The translations under genes were made by a program, and so were the position numbers. Below, piece by piece: positions 31,093 through 40,898 of a stretch of 64,000 nucleotides of DNA (position 1 is the first letter of the stretch; every line of letters starts with the position of its first letter). This stretch comes from Flavobacterium weaverense (lineage in GTDB: Bacteria; Bacteroidota; Bacteroidia; Flavobacteriales; Flavobacteriaceae). The stretch covers positions 62,001-126,000 of the forward strand of contig NZ_REFH01000010.1 of the NCBI RefSeq assembly GCF_003688495.1, in the 5' to 3' direction. Below the pieces are notes generated by a model that was given only the letters and a program-made list of their open reading frames with translations, was not told the DNA's origin and searched no databases.

Positions 31093-32028
31093 ATGAAACA
31101 AACGACAAATTCCATATTGATGATTCGCCCTGTTGCGTTTCGAATGAATGAACAAACGGCTGTAAATAATTATTATCAAAAAGTATTAGACGGACTTTTG
31201 CCAGCGACAGTAAATGCGAAAGCACAGCAAGAATTCGATACTTTTGTAGAGAAATTGAGGGCTGTTGGTGTAGATGTGACTGTAGTGGATGACACTTTGG
31301 ATCCGGATACTCCTGACAGTATTTTTCCAAACAACTGGATATCTTTTCATCAAAATGGAGACGTAGCATTATACCCAATGTTTGCTGAGAATCGCCGTAA
31401 CGAGCGTCGTGAAGAAATACTAGATTTACTAGAAGAGAAAGGTTTTGAAATTAACAATATAGTTGATTATACTTCTGCTGAAGAGGATGGTTTCTTTCTT
31501 GAAGGAACTGGAAGTTTGTTGCTAGATAGAGCAAATAGTAAAGCGTACTGTGCATTATCTCCAAGAGCAGATGAGGAATTATTCATAGAATTTTGTGAAG
31601 ATTTTGACTATGCTCCAGTAATTTTTGAAGCTTTTCAGACAGTTGGTTCCGAGCGTAAATTAATTTATCATACGAATGTAATGATGTGTTTGGGTGAAAC
31701 TTTTGCAGTTATCTGTTCAGATTGTATCGATGATAAGAAAGAACGTAAAATGGTTCTGGATAATCTAAAAGAAAACAACAAAGAAGTAATTACAATTAGT
31801 GAGGATCAAGTAAATAATTTTGTAGGTAATATGCTAGAAGTGCGTGGAGCAGATGATAAAAGATATTTAATAATGAGCGCTGCGGCACATCAATCTTTAA
31901 CAGCGGAGCAAATTGAGAAATTAGAAAAGCATGCTGAAATATTAAGTTCAAGCTTAGACACAATTGAAGCATGTGGTGGTGGAAGTGCCAGATGTATGAT
32001 GGCAGAAATTTTCCTACCAAGAGTATAA
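31093..32028 (+). CDS. ctlX: CtlX-type citrulline-utilisation hydrolase (amidinotransferase family)
   Basis: A 311-residue pentein-fold protein. FPNNWISFHQNGDVALYPMF and FFLEGTGSLLLDR carry the acidic substrate-binding residues, YHTNVMMCLGE the catalytic histidine, and ACGGGSARCMMAEIF the C-terminal cysteine. This layout is that of the CtlX family, linked to citrulline use in Francisella. Placement next to a DDAH/arginine-deiminase relative suggests arginine to citrulline and onward degradation, which is inference. A bidirectional terminator separates it from the convergent MarC-family gene. Confidence 0.85.
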   Translation: MKQTTNSILMIRPVAFRMNEQTAVNNYYQKVLDGLLPATVNAKAQQEFDTFVEKLRAVGVDVTVVDDTLDPDTPDSIFPNNWISFHQNGDVALYPMFAENRRNERREEILDLLEEKGFEINNIVDYTSAEEDGFFLEGTGSLLLDRANSKAYCALSPRADEELFIEFCEDFDYAPVIFEAFQTVGSERKLIYHTNVMMCLGETFAVICSDCIDDKKERKMVLDNLKENNKEVITISEDQVNNFVGNMLEVRGADDKRYLIMSAAAHQSLTAEQIEKLEKHAEILSSSLDTIEACGGGSARCMMAEIFLPRV

Positions 32029-32034
32029 TATGTG

Positions 32035-32075
32035 AACGCTCTGAAAATTATTTAAAATTTCAGAGCGTTTTAATT
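32035..32075. terminator. Bidirectional terminator between ctlX and the MarC-family gene
   Basis: Perfect 12-bp arms AACGCTCTGAAA (32035-32046) and TTTCAGAGCGTT (32058-32069) lie between two convergent genes, with T on the right side and A-rich sequence in the loop. Confidence 0.82.
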
Positions 32076-32080
32076 TTTAC

Positions 32081-32707
32081 TTATAAATTGGTTTTAATAA
32101 TGTTAATGATAGCACTAACAATGTATTGTATTCCTATTGCAATTACGATAAAACCAACGATTCTAGAAATCGCTACAATCCCAGAAGCACCTAGAATTTT
32201 AGCTAAATAATGTGCACTTCTCAGTATTACAAAAATGGCAACAGCAATTGCGAGTATTGCCATTGAAGAAACTATTATTTCCCACGTTTCATCGTGTTCC
32301 TGATAAAAAGCGATAAGAAGAGAAATAGATCCTGGACCCGCAAGCATAGGAATTGCTAAAGGTGTCAGAGCAATATCATTCCTTTTTTGTGCATCTGTTT
32401 CTGCTTTTTTATTGATTCCTCTCTTTTTTGTAAATTTCCCAGAAAGTAATGAGAAACCAGAACTAACAATAATAATTCCACCAGCTATGCGTAAGGCATC
32501 GATACTGATACCAAAGAAAATCAAAACATATTGTCCAATAAAAAAGGAAACGAGTAGTATTATAAATACGTTAATTGCAGTCCATAAAGAGATTCGGGAG
32601 CGTTCTTTTTTAGTGTCATGTTGCGTCAATCCAACAAAAATAGGAACGGTTCCTATAGGATTTAACACCGAAAAAAGGGCTACAAAAAGATAAATAAATA
32701 AATCCAT
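32081..32707 (-). CDS. MarC-family integral membrane protein
   Basis: A 208-residue protein with six predicted membrane helices and the family hallmark FVALFSVLNPIGTVPIFVGL at the N-terminus, plus DIALTPLAIPMLAGPGSISL in the middle. MarC/UPF0056 proteins sit in the inner membrane and are of unknown transport role. The early link to multiple antibiotic resistance is not supported. On the minus strand a -7 box TATTTTTG reads at 32733-32726, just upstream. It is convergent with ctlX. Confidence 0.9.
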   Translation of the reverse strand: MDLFIYLFVALFSVLNPIGTVPIFVGLTQHDTKKERSRISLWTAINVFIILLVSFFIGQYVLIFFGISIDALRIAGGIIIVSSGFSLLSGKFTKKRGINKKAETDAQKRNDIALTPLAIPMLAGPGSISLLIAFYQEHDETWEIIVSSMAILAIAVAIFVILRSAHYLAKILGASGIVAISRIVGFIVIAIGIQYIVSAIINIIKTNL

Positions 32708-32822
32708 GTTTTGTTTTTAAGTAAGCAAAAATACTCATTTTTTATAGTTTAATGTTAAGCTAACGTTTTTTATTGATTTATAACAAAACACTAAATTAGT
32801 TACACTAACAAGGCTTTTTGCT

Positions 32823-32830
32823 TACTTTTG
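32823..32830 (+). promoter_or_regulatory. -7 box of the CoA-binding-protein gene
   Basis: TACTTTTG fits TAnnTTTG and lies 19 bp before the start. The -33 element is unclear. Confidence 0.4.
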
Positions 32831-32849
32831 TCAAATACAATTATATACT

Positions 32850-33218
32850 ATGATGAAGAGTAAAAAAACCTTAGTTCTTGGCGCAACTACAAAGCCAGAA
32901 AGATATGCATTTAAAGCAATAACAATGTTAGTTGATAAAGGACATTCTGTTCTTGCCTTAGGTCAAAATGCTGGTGAAGTTGCCGGAATAAAAATTCAAA
33001 CTAAAGCTGTTCCAATAAAAAATATTGATACGGTTACCTTATATTTAAATCCAGCGCGTCAGCGTGATTATTACAACTACATCGTAGAGGTTAAGCCAAA
33101 ACGCGTAATTTTTAATCCTGGAACTGAAAACCCAGAGTTCTACCAACTATTAAAGTTGAACGATATTAAAGTTGAAATAGCTTGTACTCTTGTTTTATTG
33201 ACAACAAATCAATACTAA
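32850..33218 (+). CDS. CoA-binding-domain (YccU-like) protein
   Basis: A 122-residue protein made of a single Rossmann-type CoA-binding domain: KTLVLGATTKPERYAFKAIT, MLVDKGHSVLALGQ, ending with FNPGTENPEFYQLLKLNDIK. The cellular role of this family is poorly known. The start could also be the second ATG three bases later (ATGATG). It is a single-gene unit between the divergent MarC gene and recR. Confidence 0.85.
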   Translation: MMKSKKTLVLGATTKPERYAFKAITMLVDKGHSVLALGQNAGEVAGIKIQTKAVPIKNIDTVTLYLNPARQRDYYNYIVEVKPKRVIFNPGTENPEFYQLLKLNDIKVEIACTLVLLTTNQY

Positions 33219-33260
33219 ATTTTTCAGGAAGTTAATCTGTTTTTATTTTCTAGTGCACAT

Positions 33261-33305
33261 TATGCTTTTCTTGTTCCTTATTTAATTTGGAATAAGAAAA
33301 GCATA
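33261..33305. terminator. Long hairpin between the CoA-binding-protein gene and recR
   Basis: Arms of 17 bp (33261-33277 and 33289-33305, TATGCTTTTC.../...GAAAAGCATA) pair completely with one G-U, closing an 11-nt AT loop. No T run follows, so it may be a weak terminator, an mRNA stabiliser or a small repeat element. It begins 43 bp after the stop codon. Confidence 0.55.
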
Positions 33306-33464
33306 CCGCTATAATGCCGGATACTCTGAATTTTTTTTTATAGATGATTTACTTTTGAAAGCAGTAGTAGTTTAACTTTATTAGCAGATTTTTAAAAATT
33401 ATTTCTCTCCAAAATAAATTTCTAATTTTGAAATATCTACCTTAAACGTTAGTTGCAAATTAAC

Positions 33465-33472
33465 TACTTTTG
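33465..33472 (+). promoter_or_regulatory. -7 box of recR
   Basis: TACTTTTG fits TAnnTTTG and ends only 5 bp before the recR start, so the transcript would be almost leaderless. I see no clear -33 element. Confidence 0.45.
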
Positions 33473-33477
33473 CAGTT

Positions 33478-34098
33478 ATGGAATTTTCTTCAAAATTAAT
33501 AGAAAAAGCAGTTAATGAGATGTCTCAATTACCGGGTATTGGTAAACGAACAGCGCTGCGACTCGTTCTACATTTACTAAAACAACCAAAAGAACAAACG
33601 GGTTTTTTGTCGCAAGCTTTAGTTGCCATGCGACAAGATATAAAATATTGTGCAAGCTGTCATAATATTTCTGATAGTGTTATGTGCGAAATTTGTGCTA
33701 ATAAAAACAGAAATCATCAGATAATATGTATTGTTGAGGATATTCGTGATGTTATGGCAATTGAAAATACGGGTCAGTTTAGAGGTATTTATCATGTTCT
33801 TGGTGGTAAAATATCTCCTATAGATGGTGTTGGCCCCAGCCAATTAAATATTACTTCTTTAGTTGAGAAAGTAAAATCTGGTACCGTTACCGAAATTATT
33901 TTTGCGCTAAGCTCAACAATGGAAGGAGATACTACAAATTTCTATATTTACAAACAAATCACAGAGAGCAATATTATTATATCAACGATTGCTAGAGGAA
34001 TATCTGTTGGCGATGAGCTTGAATATGCTGATGAAGTAACATTAGGAAGAAGTATTTTACATCGAATACCTTTCGAAAAAGGGTTTAAAAATAATTAA
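33478..34098 (+). CDS. recR: Recombination mediator RecR
   Basis: A 206-residue protein with a helix-hairpin-helix ([20 protein letters not shown]), a four-cysteine zinc finger ([16 protein letters not shown]) and a Toprim domain ([36 protein letters not shown]). With RecO it loads RecA onto gapped DNA. It directly precedes the capsule locus but is separated from it by a promoter-like box, so co-transcription is not needed. Confidence 0.97.
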   Translation: MEFSSKLIEKAVNEMSQLPGIGKRTALRLVLHLLKQPKEQTGFLSQALVAMRQDIKYCASCHNISDSVMCEICANKNRNHQIICIVEDIRDVMAIENTGQFRGIYHVLGGKISPIDGVGPSQLNITSLVEKVKSGTVTEIIFALSSTMEGDTTNFYIYKQITESNIIISTIARGISVGDELEYADEVTLGRSILHRIPFEKGFKNN

Positions 34099-34143
34099 TA
34101 AAGTTAAAAAAATAGTGATTCTTTTAATTATTAAATGAAAAGC

Positions 34144-34151
34144 TATATTTG
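34144..34151 (+). promoter_or_regulatory. -7 box at the start of the capsule locus
   Basis: TATATTTG fits TAnnTTTG and lies 20 bp before the first export gene. A convincing -33 element is not seen. Confidence 0.45.
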
Positions 34152-34171
34152 TTACTCAAATAAAATATCAA

Positions 34172-34963
34172 ATGAGCAAATCTGTACTCTGTTTGTCCTT
34201 AATTATATGTGTGCTGTTGTCTTCTTGTATTCCAACTAAAGACTTAATTTATCTTCAGAAAAAAGATAATTCGCAAGTAGAATCAGTGGTTGCAGCAGTG
34301 GAAACAAAGCCATATCGATTGCAAATTAACGATGTTTTAAGTATTACTATAAAAGCAATTGATCCTAAATTAGTTAGTATTTTTAATACTACTAATGGTG
34401 ATGCTACTGCTGGAAAATCGGAAACAGGATTGTATTTTGACGGCTTTACTGTAGATGATCACGGTAGTATACGAATTCCAGTTTTAGGCGATGTTACTGT
34501 GATTGGATACACATTAGATGAAGTGCGGTTGCGAATAGAAAAACAGCTGTTAGCCGAATATTTTAATAAGGAAGCTAATATTTTTGTGACGGTTAAGTTA
34601 GCAGGATTTCGATATACGATTAATGGTGAGATTGGCGGTCCTGGAACAAAAACTTTATTTCAAGAACATGTCAATATTATGGAAGCAATTGCAAATGCTG
34701 GAGATATAACGGTTACGGGAAATCGAAGAGCAGTGACTATTATGCGTAAAACACCAACAGGAGTGGAAATGCATGATCTCGATCTTACGGACATTAATGT
34801 AATGAAATCTCCTTATTTCTATTTGCAACCTAATGATTATGTTTATATTAAACCACTCAAACAAAAAACCTGGGGAACGGGAAAAACAGGAATAGAATCA
34901 CTAGGTACAATAATTACTTTATTATCTTTAGCGACCACGACTTTCTTGCTATTAAAAAAATAA
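34172..34963 (+). CDS. Wza/BexD-like polysaccharide export lipoprotein
   Basis: A 263-residue outer-membrane lipoprotein. Signal peptide with lipobox LLSSC at cysteine 19, a poly-export domain (YRLQINDVLSITIKAIDPKL; DHGSIRIPVLGDVTVIGYTL) and one SLBB domain (FRYTINGEIGGPGTKTLFQE), ending in a hydrophobic C-terminal helix (LGTIITLLSLATTTFLLL) like the Wza amphipathic barrel segment. It forms the outer-membrane exit channel for capsule or exopolysaccharide. The Wzc kinase follows 15 bp later, so the two are a matched export pair. Confidence 0.92.
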   Translation: MSKSVLCLSLIICVLLSSCIPTKDLIYLQKKDNSQVESVVAAVETKPYRLQINDVLSITIKAIDPKLVSIFNTTNGDATAGKSETGLYFDGFTVDDHGSIRIPVLGDVTVIGYTLDEVRLRIEKQLLAEYFNKEANIFVTVKLAGFRYTINGEIGGPGTKTLFQEHVNIMEAIANAGDITVTGNRRAVTIMRKTPTGVEMHDLDLTDINVMKSPYFYLQPNDYVYIKPLKQKTWGTGKTGIESLGTIITLLSLATTTFLLLKK

Positions 34964-34978
34964 AAACCGAAATTATAA

Positions 34979-37432
34979 ATGTTAGATATAAAAGATTTTT
35001 CAATTTTTGAAAATCAAGTCAGTTTTGACTTTAAAGGGTTTTTGATAAAAATTGGAAGTTACTGGAAGTGGTTTCTCATCAGTTTGTTGATCACTTTTAC
35101 GATTGCCTATCAAGTAAACGTTCGTAAAGAGAAAATCTACGGTATGGAAACGCTTATTTCTGTTAAGGAAGAAAGCAATCCTCTTTTTACTTCAAATACA
35201 AGCTTAGTATTTAACTGGGGTGGCACTTCTGATCAAGTGCAGACGATTTCAACAACACTACAATCGCGATCGCATAATGAATTAGTAGTTGATAAACTAC
35301 AATATTATATTGATTACCTAGCGCAAGGAAAATATAATTTGGTGGATGCATACGGCGCAGTTCCCTTCTATGTAAATATCGATAAATCAAAAGGACAACT
35401 TTCTGGAGCTTTAATCAGTATTAAATTTTTAAGCGAAAGCGAGTATGAAATTAAAATACCTTTTGAAAATTCAAGCGTATCCACATTAACATACTCCAAC
35501 AATACATATGGAAGTACCAATGTTGAAATTGGAGATTTCGTGAAAAGATATAAAGTTGGAGAACAAGTTTCACTTCCTTTTTTAAATTGGAAATTACAAA
35601 TAAACGATAATCCTGGTTTTTACAAAGGGAATGAATATTTTGTGCGTTTCAATGATTATAACGGTACAGTGTCTGCGTACAAAGGAATAAATGTTCGCTC
35701 CGATGATAAGGGCGGTTCCATCATAACGTTGGGAATGCAAGGAACGAACAAAGCTAGAATGGTCGAGTACTTAAATGCGACCGTTAAGATGCTTATCAAA
35801 AGGCAATTGGACGGGAAAAATCAGTTTGCGACTAATACTATTTCTTTTATAGATAGCACATTGGTAGCAATGGAATCGCAACTAAAGGAGACGGGAAATG
35901 AATTAAAAACATTTAGAAAAGGTAAAAATATTTATGATGTTGAAGATGGCGGAGCTAAATTCTCAGAGAAAATATTAGAATTTGATGTCAAAAAAGATGA
36001 AGTTAATCGTAAAATGGCCTATTACAATTCGCTAAAATCATATCTTAAGAATAGTGTGAATTATGCGAAACTTCCAGCGCCATCGGTAGCTGGTATCGAA
36101 GACCCAAATATTGTAGTAAATGTTTCAAAGTTGATTGCGCTTTCTGCTCAACGTTCTGAAATGGCTTACGCTGTAAAAAGTGATAAGATATTCAGTGACT
36201 TTGATAACCAAATGGAAGCGGTTAAAAACGTTTTGTTAGAAAATATAGCAAGTGCAAAATCTTCTTTACAATATGATTTAGCTGTTGTAAGTAGTAAAAT
36301 AAATCAAAAGGAAAGCACTATTAAACAGCTTCCTGAGGATCAGCAAGAGTTGATTAAAATTAAAAGGAAATATGATTTAAGCGATAATATATACAGTACT
36401 TTTCTTCAAAAAAGAAGTGAAGCAGATATTGTAAAAGCAGCTAACTTATCAGATATACACTTTATCGATCCTGCTAAAGATGTAGGCGGAGGATTAATAG
36501 GTCCGAAAACATCTGTGAATTATGTTTTGGCTTTATTTTTAGGAATTCTTATTCCTTTAATTTTTGTTTTTGCAGTATTCTTCATTAATAATTCAGTTCA
36601 AAATGCGGAAGATATCAGTAAGATGACAAAAATTCCTTTAATTGGAGTTGTAGGTGTAAATAAAGAGAATACGAATTTGGCAGTTTATGATAAGCCAAAA
36701 TCTGCATTATCAGAATCCTTTAGAGCCATTCGTTCCTCGCTGCAGTTTTTATACAAGAAACAAAATGTTGATGGCGCAAAGACATTAATGATTACTTCTT
36801 CGATAAGTGGAGAAGGAAAAACATTCTGTTCGATAAACATCGCTACTGTTTTCGCCTTGAGCGAAAAAAAGACTGTTATTATTGGTTTGGACTTGAGAAA
36901 GCCCAAGTTAGCTGGAGAGTTTAACTTGTCAAATGATATTGGTGTTGTCAATTATTTAATAAAGCAAAAAACGGTAGACGAGATTATCAATCATACTCAC
37001 ATTCCGTATCTAGACGTTATTTTATCTGGTCCCGTTCCTCCTAATCCGGCAGAGATGATTATTAACGAAGGGATGAGAGAATTGATAGATGAACTAAAGA
37101 AAAAGTACGACTATATTATTCTTGATACGCCGCCGGTTGGTTTAGTTTCGGATGCTCTAGAACTCGCACAGTACTGTGATGTAACTTTATATATTGTCAG
37201 ACAGAATTTCACTAAAAAGGAGATGATTGCTTTATTGAACAATCGTGTAGAACGTGGTGAATTAAATAATACAAGTATCATTTTGAATGGCTTAGAAAAT
37301 AAAGCGAAGTACGGAACAGGTTACGGCTATGGATACGGTTATGGCTATGGAAGTTATGCTAATGGTTATTATGAGGAAGAAAAATCAACTAGCGTTTACC
37401 AAAAAATAGCAAGGAAAATATTAAAAAAATAA
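34979..37432 (+). CDS. Wzc-like polysaccharide co-polymerase with BY-kinase domain
   Basis: An 817-residue inner-membrane protein. Wzz-type chain-length domain with helices near residues 30-50 and 510-530 and a coiled coil between, then a cytoplasmic bacterial tyrosine kinase: Walker A SSISGEGKT (about 605), Walker A' VIIGLDLRKPKL (about 632), Walker B YIILDTPP (about 711). The C-terminus has nine tyrosines, mostly in alternating Gly-Tyr (about 780-797), the autophosphorylation cluster. It controls chain length and export with the Wza-like lipoprotein encoded just upstream. The locus has a second, kinase-less Wzz at 47403. Confidence 0.95.
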   Translation: MLDIKDFSIFENQVSFDFKGFLIKIGSYWKWFLISLLITFTIAYQVNVRKEKIYGMETLISVKEESNPLFTSNTSLVFNWGGTSDQVQTISTTLQSRSHNELVVDKLQYYIDYLAQGKYNLVDAYGAVPFYVNIDKSKGQLSGALISIKFLSESEYEIKIPFENSSVSTLTYSNNTYGSTNVEIGDFVKRYKVGEQVSLPFLNWKLQINDNPGFYKGNEYFVRFNDYNGTVSAYKGINVRSDDKGGSIITLGMQGTNKARMVEYLNATVKMLIKRQLDGKNQFATNTISFIDSTLVAMESQLKETGNELKTFRKGKNIYDVEDGGAKFSEKILEFDVKKDEVNRKMAYYNSLKSYLKNSVNYAKLPAPSVAGIEDPNIVVNVSKLIALSAQRSEMAYAVKSDKIFSDFDNQMEAVKNVLLENIASAKSSLQYDLAVVSSKINQKESTIKQLPEDQQELIKIKRKYDLSDNIYSTFLQKRSEADIVKAANLSDIHFIDPAKDVGGGLIGPKTSVNYVLALFLGILIPLIFVFAVFFINNSVQNAEDISKMTKIPLIGVVGVNKENTNLAVYDKPKSALSESFRAIRSSLQFLYKKQNVDGAKTLMITSSISGEGKTFCSINIATVFALSEKKTVIIGLDLRKPKLAGEFNLSNDIGVVNYLIKQKTVDEIINHTHIPYLDVILSGPVPPNPAEMIINEGMRELIDELKKKYDYIILDTPPVGLVSDALELAQYCDVTLYIVRQNFTKKEMIALLNNRVERGELNNTSIILNGLENKAKYGTGYGYGYGYGYGSYANGYYEEEKSTSVYQKIARKILKK

Positions 37433-37469
37433 AGCAACCATAAGTGCTTTACAAAACAAAAAAAATAAA

Positions 37470-38453
37470 ATGGGAAACGAAAATAAGAAGGTAATCTTAA
37501 TCACTGGAGGAGCTGGATTTATTGGCTCTAATCTTTGTGAATACTTTTTAGCAAAAGGAAATAAGGTCGTTTGCTTGGATAATTTTGCAACAGGACACAG
37601 ACATAATTTAAAAGATTTCATCAGTAATCCTGACTTTACACTAATCGAGGGAGATATTCGCAATGCTTCTGACTGTGTAGCTGCAGTAAAAGGAGTAGAC
37701 TATGTTCTGCACCAAGCAGCACTTGGATCTGTACCAAGATCTTTGAATGATCCTGTTACTACTAATGATGTCAATGTAAGCGGTTTTTTAAACATGCTTG
37801 TAGCGGCAAGAGATGAGAAAGTAAAACGATTTGTTTACGCAGCTAGTTCATCTACTTACGGAGATTCAGAATCGTTACCAAAAGTCGAAGAAGTAATTGG
37901 GAAACCACTTTCTCCTTATGCGATAACTAAATACGTTAACGAATTATATGCTGAAATATTCAGCAAAACTTACGGATTACAAACAATAGGACTGCGATAT
38001 TTTAATGTCTTTGGTAGAAAACAAGATCCTAATGGAGCTTACGCTGCTGTTATTCCAAAATTTGTAATGCAAATGATGCAGCATGAAAATCCAAAAATAA
38101 ATGGAGATGGTAACTATTCTAGAGATTTCACTTATATTGACAATGTCATTCAAATGAATGAATTAGCAATGTTAACTCAAAATCCTGAAGCTATTAATAC
38201 AGTTTACAATACTGCTTTTGGAGATAGAAATACGTTGAACAACTTGGTCAATTATCTGAAAGAATATTTATCAGAGCACGATTCTAAAATTGCAGATGTT
38301 GAGATTGAATATGGACCAAATAGAGCAGGAGATATTCCGCATTCTTTGGCGAGTATTGATAAAGCTAAAAAATTTTTAGGATACAATCCAAAATTCTCTA
38401 TGCAGCAAGGATTAAAAGAAGCAGTGGGTTGGTATTGGGATAATTTAAAATAG
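37470..38453 (+). CDS. wbpP: UDP-N-acetylglucosamine 4-epimerase, WbpP/TviC type
   Basis: A 327-residue extended SDR enzyme. NAD-binding GGAGFIGSNL near residue 14, YAASSSTYGD with the catalytic serine/threonine, YAITKYVNE with Tyr-xxx-Lys, and the WbpP-like stretches HQAALGSVPRSLNDPVTTND and GLRYFNVFGRKQDPNGAYAA. The family interconverts UDP-GlcNAc and UDP-GalNAc or their uronic acids. Together with the TviB-type dehydrogenase at 41192 it could make UDP-GalNAcA. The acidic sugar product is an inference. Confidence 0.88.
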   Translation: MGNENKKVILITGGAGFIGSNLCEYFLAKGNKVVCLDNFATGHRHNLKDFISNPDFTLIEGDIRNASDCVAAVKGVDYVLHQAALGSVPRSLNDPVTTNDVNVSGFLNMLVAARDEKVKRFVYAASSSTYGDSESLPKVEEVIGKPLSPYAITKYVNELYAEIFSKTYGLQTIGLRYFNVFGRKQDPNGAYAAVIPKFVMQMMQHENPKINGDGNYSRDFTYIDNVIQMNELAMLTQNPEAINTVYNTAFGDRNTLNNLVNYLKEYLSEHDSKIADVEIEYGPNRAGDIPHSLASIDKAKKFLGYNPKFSMQQGLKEAVGWYWDNLK

Positions 38454-38592
38454 ACAGGTATCTTTTGTAGCTCATCCGTTATGAATTTGATGGCAATGCT
38501 TATCTGATTCAAAAAATAATAATTCCCACTGCAGAACTAGGCAGCGAAAACAAAAATAGAATACCGAAAACTAATTACAGAAAATAGAATAA

Positions 38593-39984
38593 ATGAAAAT
38601 TACAAAAATTTGTTGCATCGGAGCTGGATATGTTGGTGGACCAACAATGGCAGTTATAGCTCAAAAATGTCCACACATTCAAGTTACAGTAGTTGATTTG
38701 AATGAAGAACGTATTGCAGCTTGGAACGATAAAGATTTAAATAATATACCTATTTACGAGCCAGGTTTAGACGCCATAGTTAGTGAGGCAAGAGATCGAA
38801 ATTTATTTTTCTCTACAGAAGTAGACAAAGCAATTGATGAAGCGCAAATCATTTTCATTTCTGTTAATACGCCAACTAAAACCTACGGAAAAGGAAAAGG
38901 TATGGCGGCTGATTTAAAATTTATTGAGCTGTGTGCGAGACAAATTGCAAGAGTAGCGAAAGACAATAAAATTGTTGTTGAAAAGTCGACACTTCCTGTT
39001 AGAACTGCCGAAGCTATCAAAAGTATTTTAGACAATACTGGTAACGGCGTACAATTCCAAATCCTATCTAACCCTGAGTTTTTAGCTGAAGGTACTGCTG
39101 TTCAAGACTTGTTAAACCCAGATCGCATATTAATTGGTGGTGACACTACATTTGAAGGACAGAAAGCTATCCAATCTTTAGTGGATGTGTATTCAAATTG
39201 GGTAAATGCTGATAAAATATTGACCACTAATGTATGGTCATCAGAACTGTCAAAACTAACTGCAAACGCATTTTTAGCGCAACGAATTTCGTCGATTAAC
39301 GCAATGTCAGAACTTTGTGAAAAAACAGGTGCTGATATAAATGAAGTTGCAAAAGCGATTGGAATGGATAGTCGAATAGGTTCGAAATTTTTAAAAGCTT
39401 CTGTTGGTTTTGGAGGATCTTGCTTCCAAAAAGATATTTTGAACTTGGTTTACATTGCAAAATCGTATGGTTTAAATGAAGTAGCTGACTATTGGGAACA
39501 AGTGATTATAATGAATGATCACCAAAAAAGAAGATTTTCCAGCAAGATTGTTCAGACGCTTTACAATACAGTTTCTGATAAGAAAATAACATTCTTAGGT
39601 TGGGCATTTAAAAAAGATACAAATGATACCCGAGAATCAGCAGCTATTTACGTTGCAAATGATTTAATTAATGAGCATGCAAAAATAGCTGTTTATGATC
39701 CAAAAGTATCAAGTAAAAAAGTACTAGATGACTTAAATTATTTAGAAACAAGATCTATAGAAAATAATGCAAATAGTATTACTTCACATTTAGATCCGTA
39801 TGAAGCCTGCCAGAATGCGCATGCTATTGCAATACTAACAGAATGGGATGAATTCAAATTATACGACTGGCAAAAGATTTATGATTCCATGCAAAAACCG
39901 GCCTTTATTTTTGACGGTAGAAATGTATTAAATGGTATCGAATTAACCGAAATTGGTTTTATTTATAAAGGAATAGGTTCGTAA
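38593..39984 (+). CDS. ugd: UDP-glucose 6-dehydrogenase
   Basis: A 463-residue UDP-glucose dehydrogenase of the long, eukaryote-like type. [19 protein letters not shown] near the start, [40 protein letters not shown], and the catalytic cysteine in [19 protein letters not shown]. It oxidises UDP-glucose twice to UDP-glucuronate, a precursor for acidic capsule. It follows the epimerase after 139 bp. Confidence 0.95.
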   Translation: MKITKICCIGAGYVGGPTMAVIAQKCPHIQVTVVDLNEERIAAWNDKDLNNIPIYEPGLDAIVSEARDRNLFFSTEVDKAIDEAQIIFISVNTPTKTYGKGKGMAADLKFIELCARQIARVAKDNKIVVEKSTLPVRTAEAIKSILDNTGNGVQFQILSNPEFLAEGTAVQDLLNPDRILIGGDTTFEGQKAIQSLVDVYSNWVNADKILTTNVWSSELSKLTANAFLAQRISSINAMSELCEKTGADINEVAKAIGMDSRIGSKFLKASVGFGGSCFQKDILNLVYIAKSYGLNEVADYWEQVIIMNDHQKRRFSSKIVQTLYNTVSDKKITFLGWAFKKDTNDTRESAAIYVANDLINEHAKIAVYDPKVSSKKVLDDLNYLETRSIENNANSITSHLDPYEACQNAHAIAILTEWDEFKLYDWQKIYDSMQKPAFIFDGRNVLNGIELTEIGFIYKGIGS

Positions 39985-40430
39985 GTTTTTTTTTAGCAAA
40001 TTTTTAATTCCTATTATTCTTTTTTTTTGATAGAATTCTTAAGGGAATTAATCCTGAAGATCAACTTTTAAGTTTACACCGAATATCTTTTGAAGTACAT
40101 TTTCTATATTAATTTTAAATTTTTTATCTGATTATTGTCAATTTTCAAATTCATAAGTTCGAAAAAAGAATAGGGAAGGTTGAATGGTTTTCCTTAGTTC
40201 CATCTACTTATAAAAAGATTTAAAGGCGGAAGTAAATGTTTTTTCGAAGATATTCTAAAGAGGAATCTCTTGAATTTAATGAGATAATTAAAACCATCAT
40301 TTCCTATTTGAATGTGAAAATAAATTTACTACTTTGCATTTGATGATAAAATAGTATTAATAAAAATTGCTAGGTCGCAATCAATTTTAAATCAAGAAGT
40401 AGCACAAGAAGTTACTTCAAAAACGATCAC
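39985..40430 (+). other. Long leader/intergenic region before the UpxY gene
   Basis: No gene is recognised in these 446 bp. T-rich runs follow the ugd stop, with a weak inverted pair TAATTCC (40005-40011) and GGAATTA (40044-40050). A promoter-like pair lies at 40307-40336. The middle may hold decayed coding sequence but nothing identifiable. Confidence 0.5.
40307..40336 (+). promoter_or_regulatory. Candidate promoter of the UpxY-headed unit
   Basis: TTTG (40307-40310) and TACTTTG (40330-40336, one base shorter than TAnnTTTG) are 19 bp apart. It gives a leader of about 85-90 nt before the antiterminator gene. Confidence 0.45.
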
Positions 40431-40898
40431 ATGAAAAACTGGTATGTAGTCTATACAAAACCCAAATGGGGAAAAAAAGTCGCAGAGCAATTAAATAATT
40501 ACGGAATCGAATGTTATTGTCCACTTATAACTCAAGTGCGACAGTGGTCTGACCGTAAGAAAAAAGTAGAAGTTCCTCTCTTTAACTCCTATGTTTTTGT
40601 TTACATCGACGAAATGGAACGCTCGAATGTATTTCAATCTTCTGGAGCAGTTCGTTATTTGTTTTGGTTAGGAAAACCGGCAATAGTTCGTGAAGACGAA
40701 ATCAAGGTTATAAAAAAATGGATGAATAATCCAGATGTTTCAGATGTGACATTAGAAGCATATAAAATAGGTGATTTAATAGAATTAGAGTCAGGACCAT
40801 TCACCAGTCAAAAAGCCGTCATTCAAGAGATAAACAAAACTCACTATGTTTTAGTTTTGGAATCGCTAGGATGTGTTTTAAAAATGAAAATAAAATAA
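40431..40898 (+). CDS. UpxY-family transcription antiterminator (NusG paralog)
   Basis: A 155-residue protein with the NusG N-terminal domain (WYVVYTKPKWGKKVAEQLNN; VEVPLFNSYVFVYIDEMERS) and a KOW-like C-terminal part (IGDLIELESGPFTSQKAVIQ). In Bacteroides, UpxY proteins are encoded at the head of capsule operons and let RNA polymerase read through the long cluster. The position here, with an export module upstream and the sugar genes downstream, fits that role for 40.4-61 kb. No UpxZ-type inhibitor gene is visible next to it. Confidence 0.9.
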   Translation: MKNWYVVYTKPKWGKKVAEQLNNYGIECYCPLITQVRQWSDRKKKVEVPLFNSYVFVYIDEMERSNVFQSSGAVRYLFWLGKPAIVREDEIKVIKKWMNNPDVSDVTLEAYKIGDLIELESGPFTSQKAVIQEINKTHYVLVLESLGCVLKMKIK

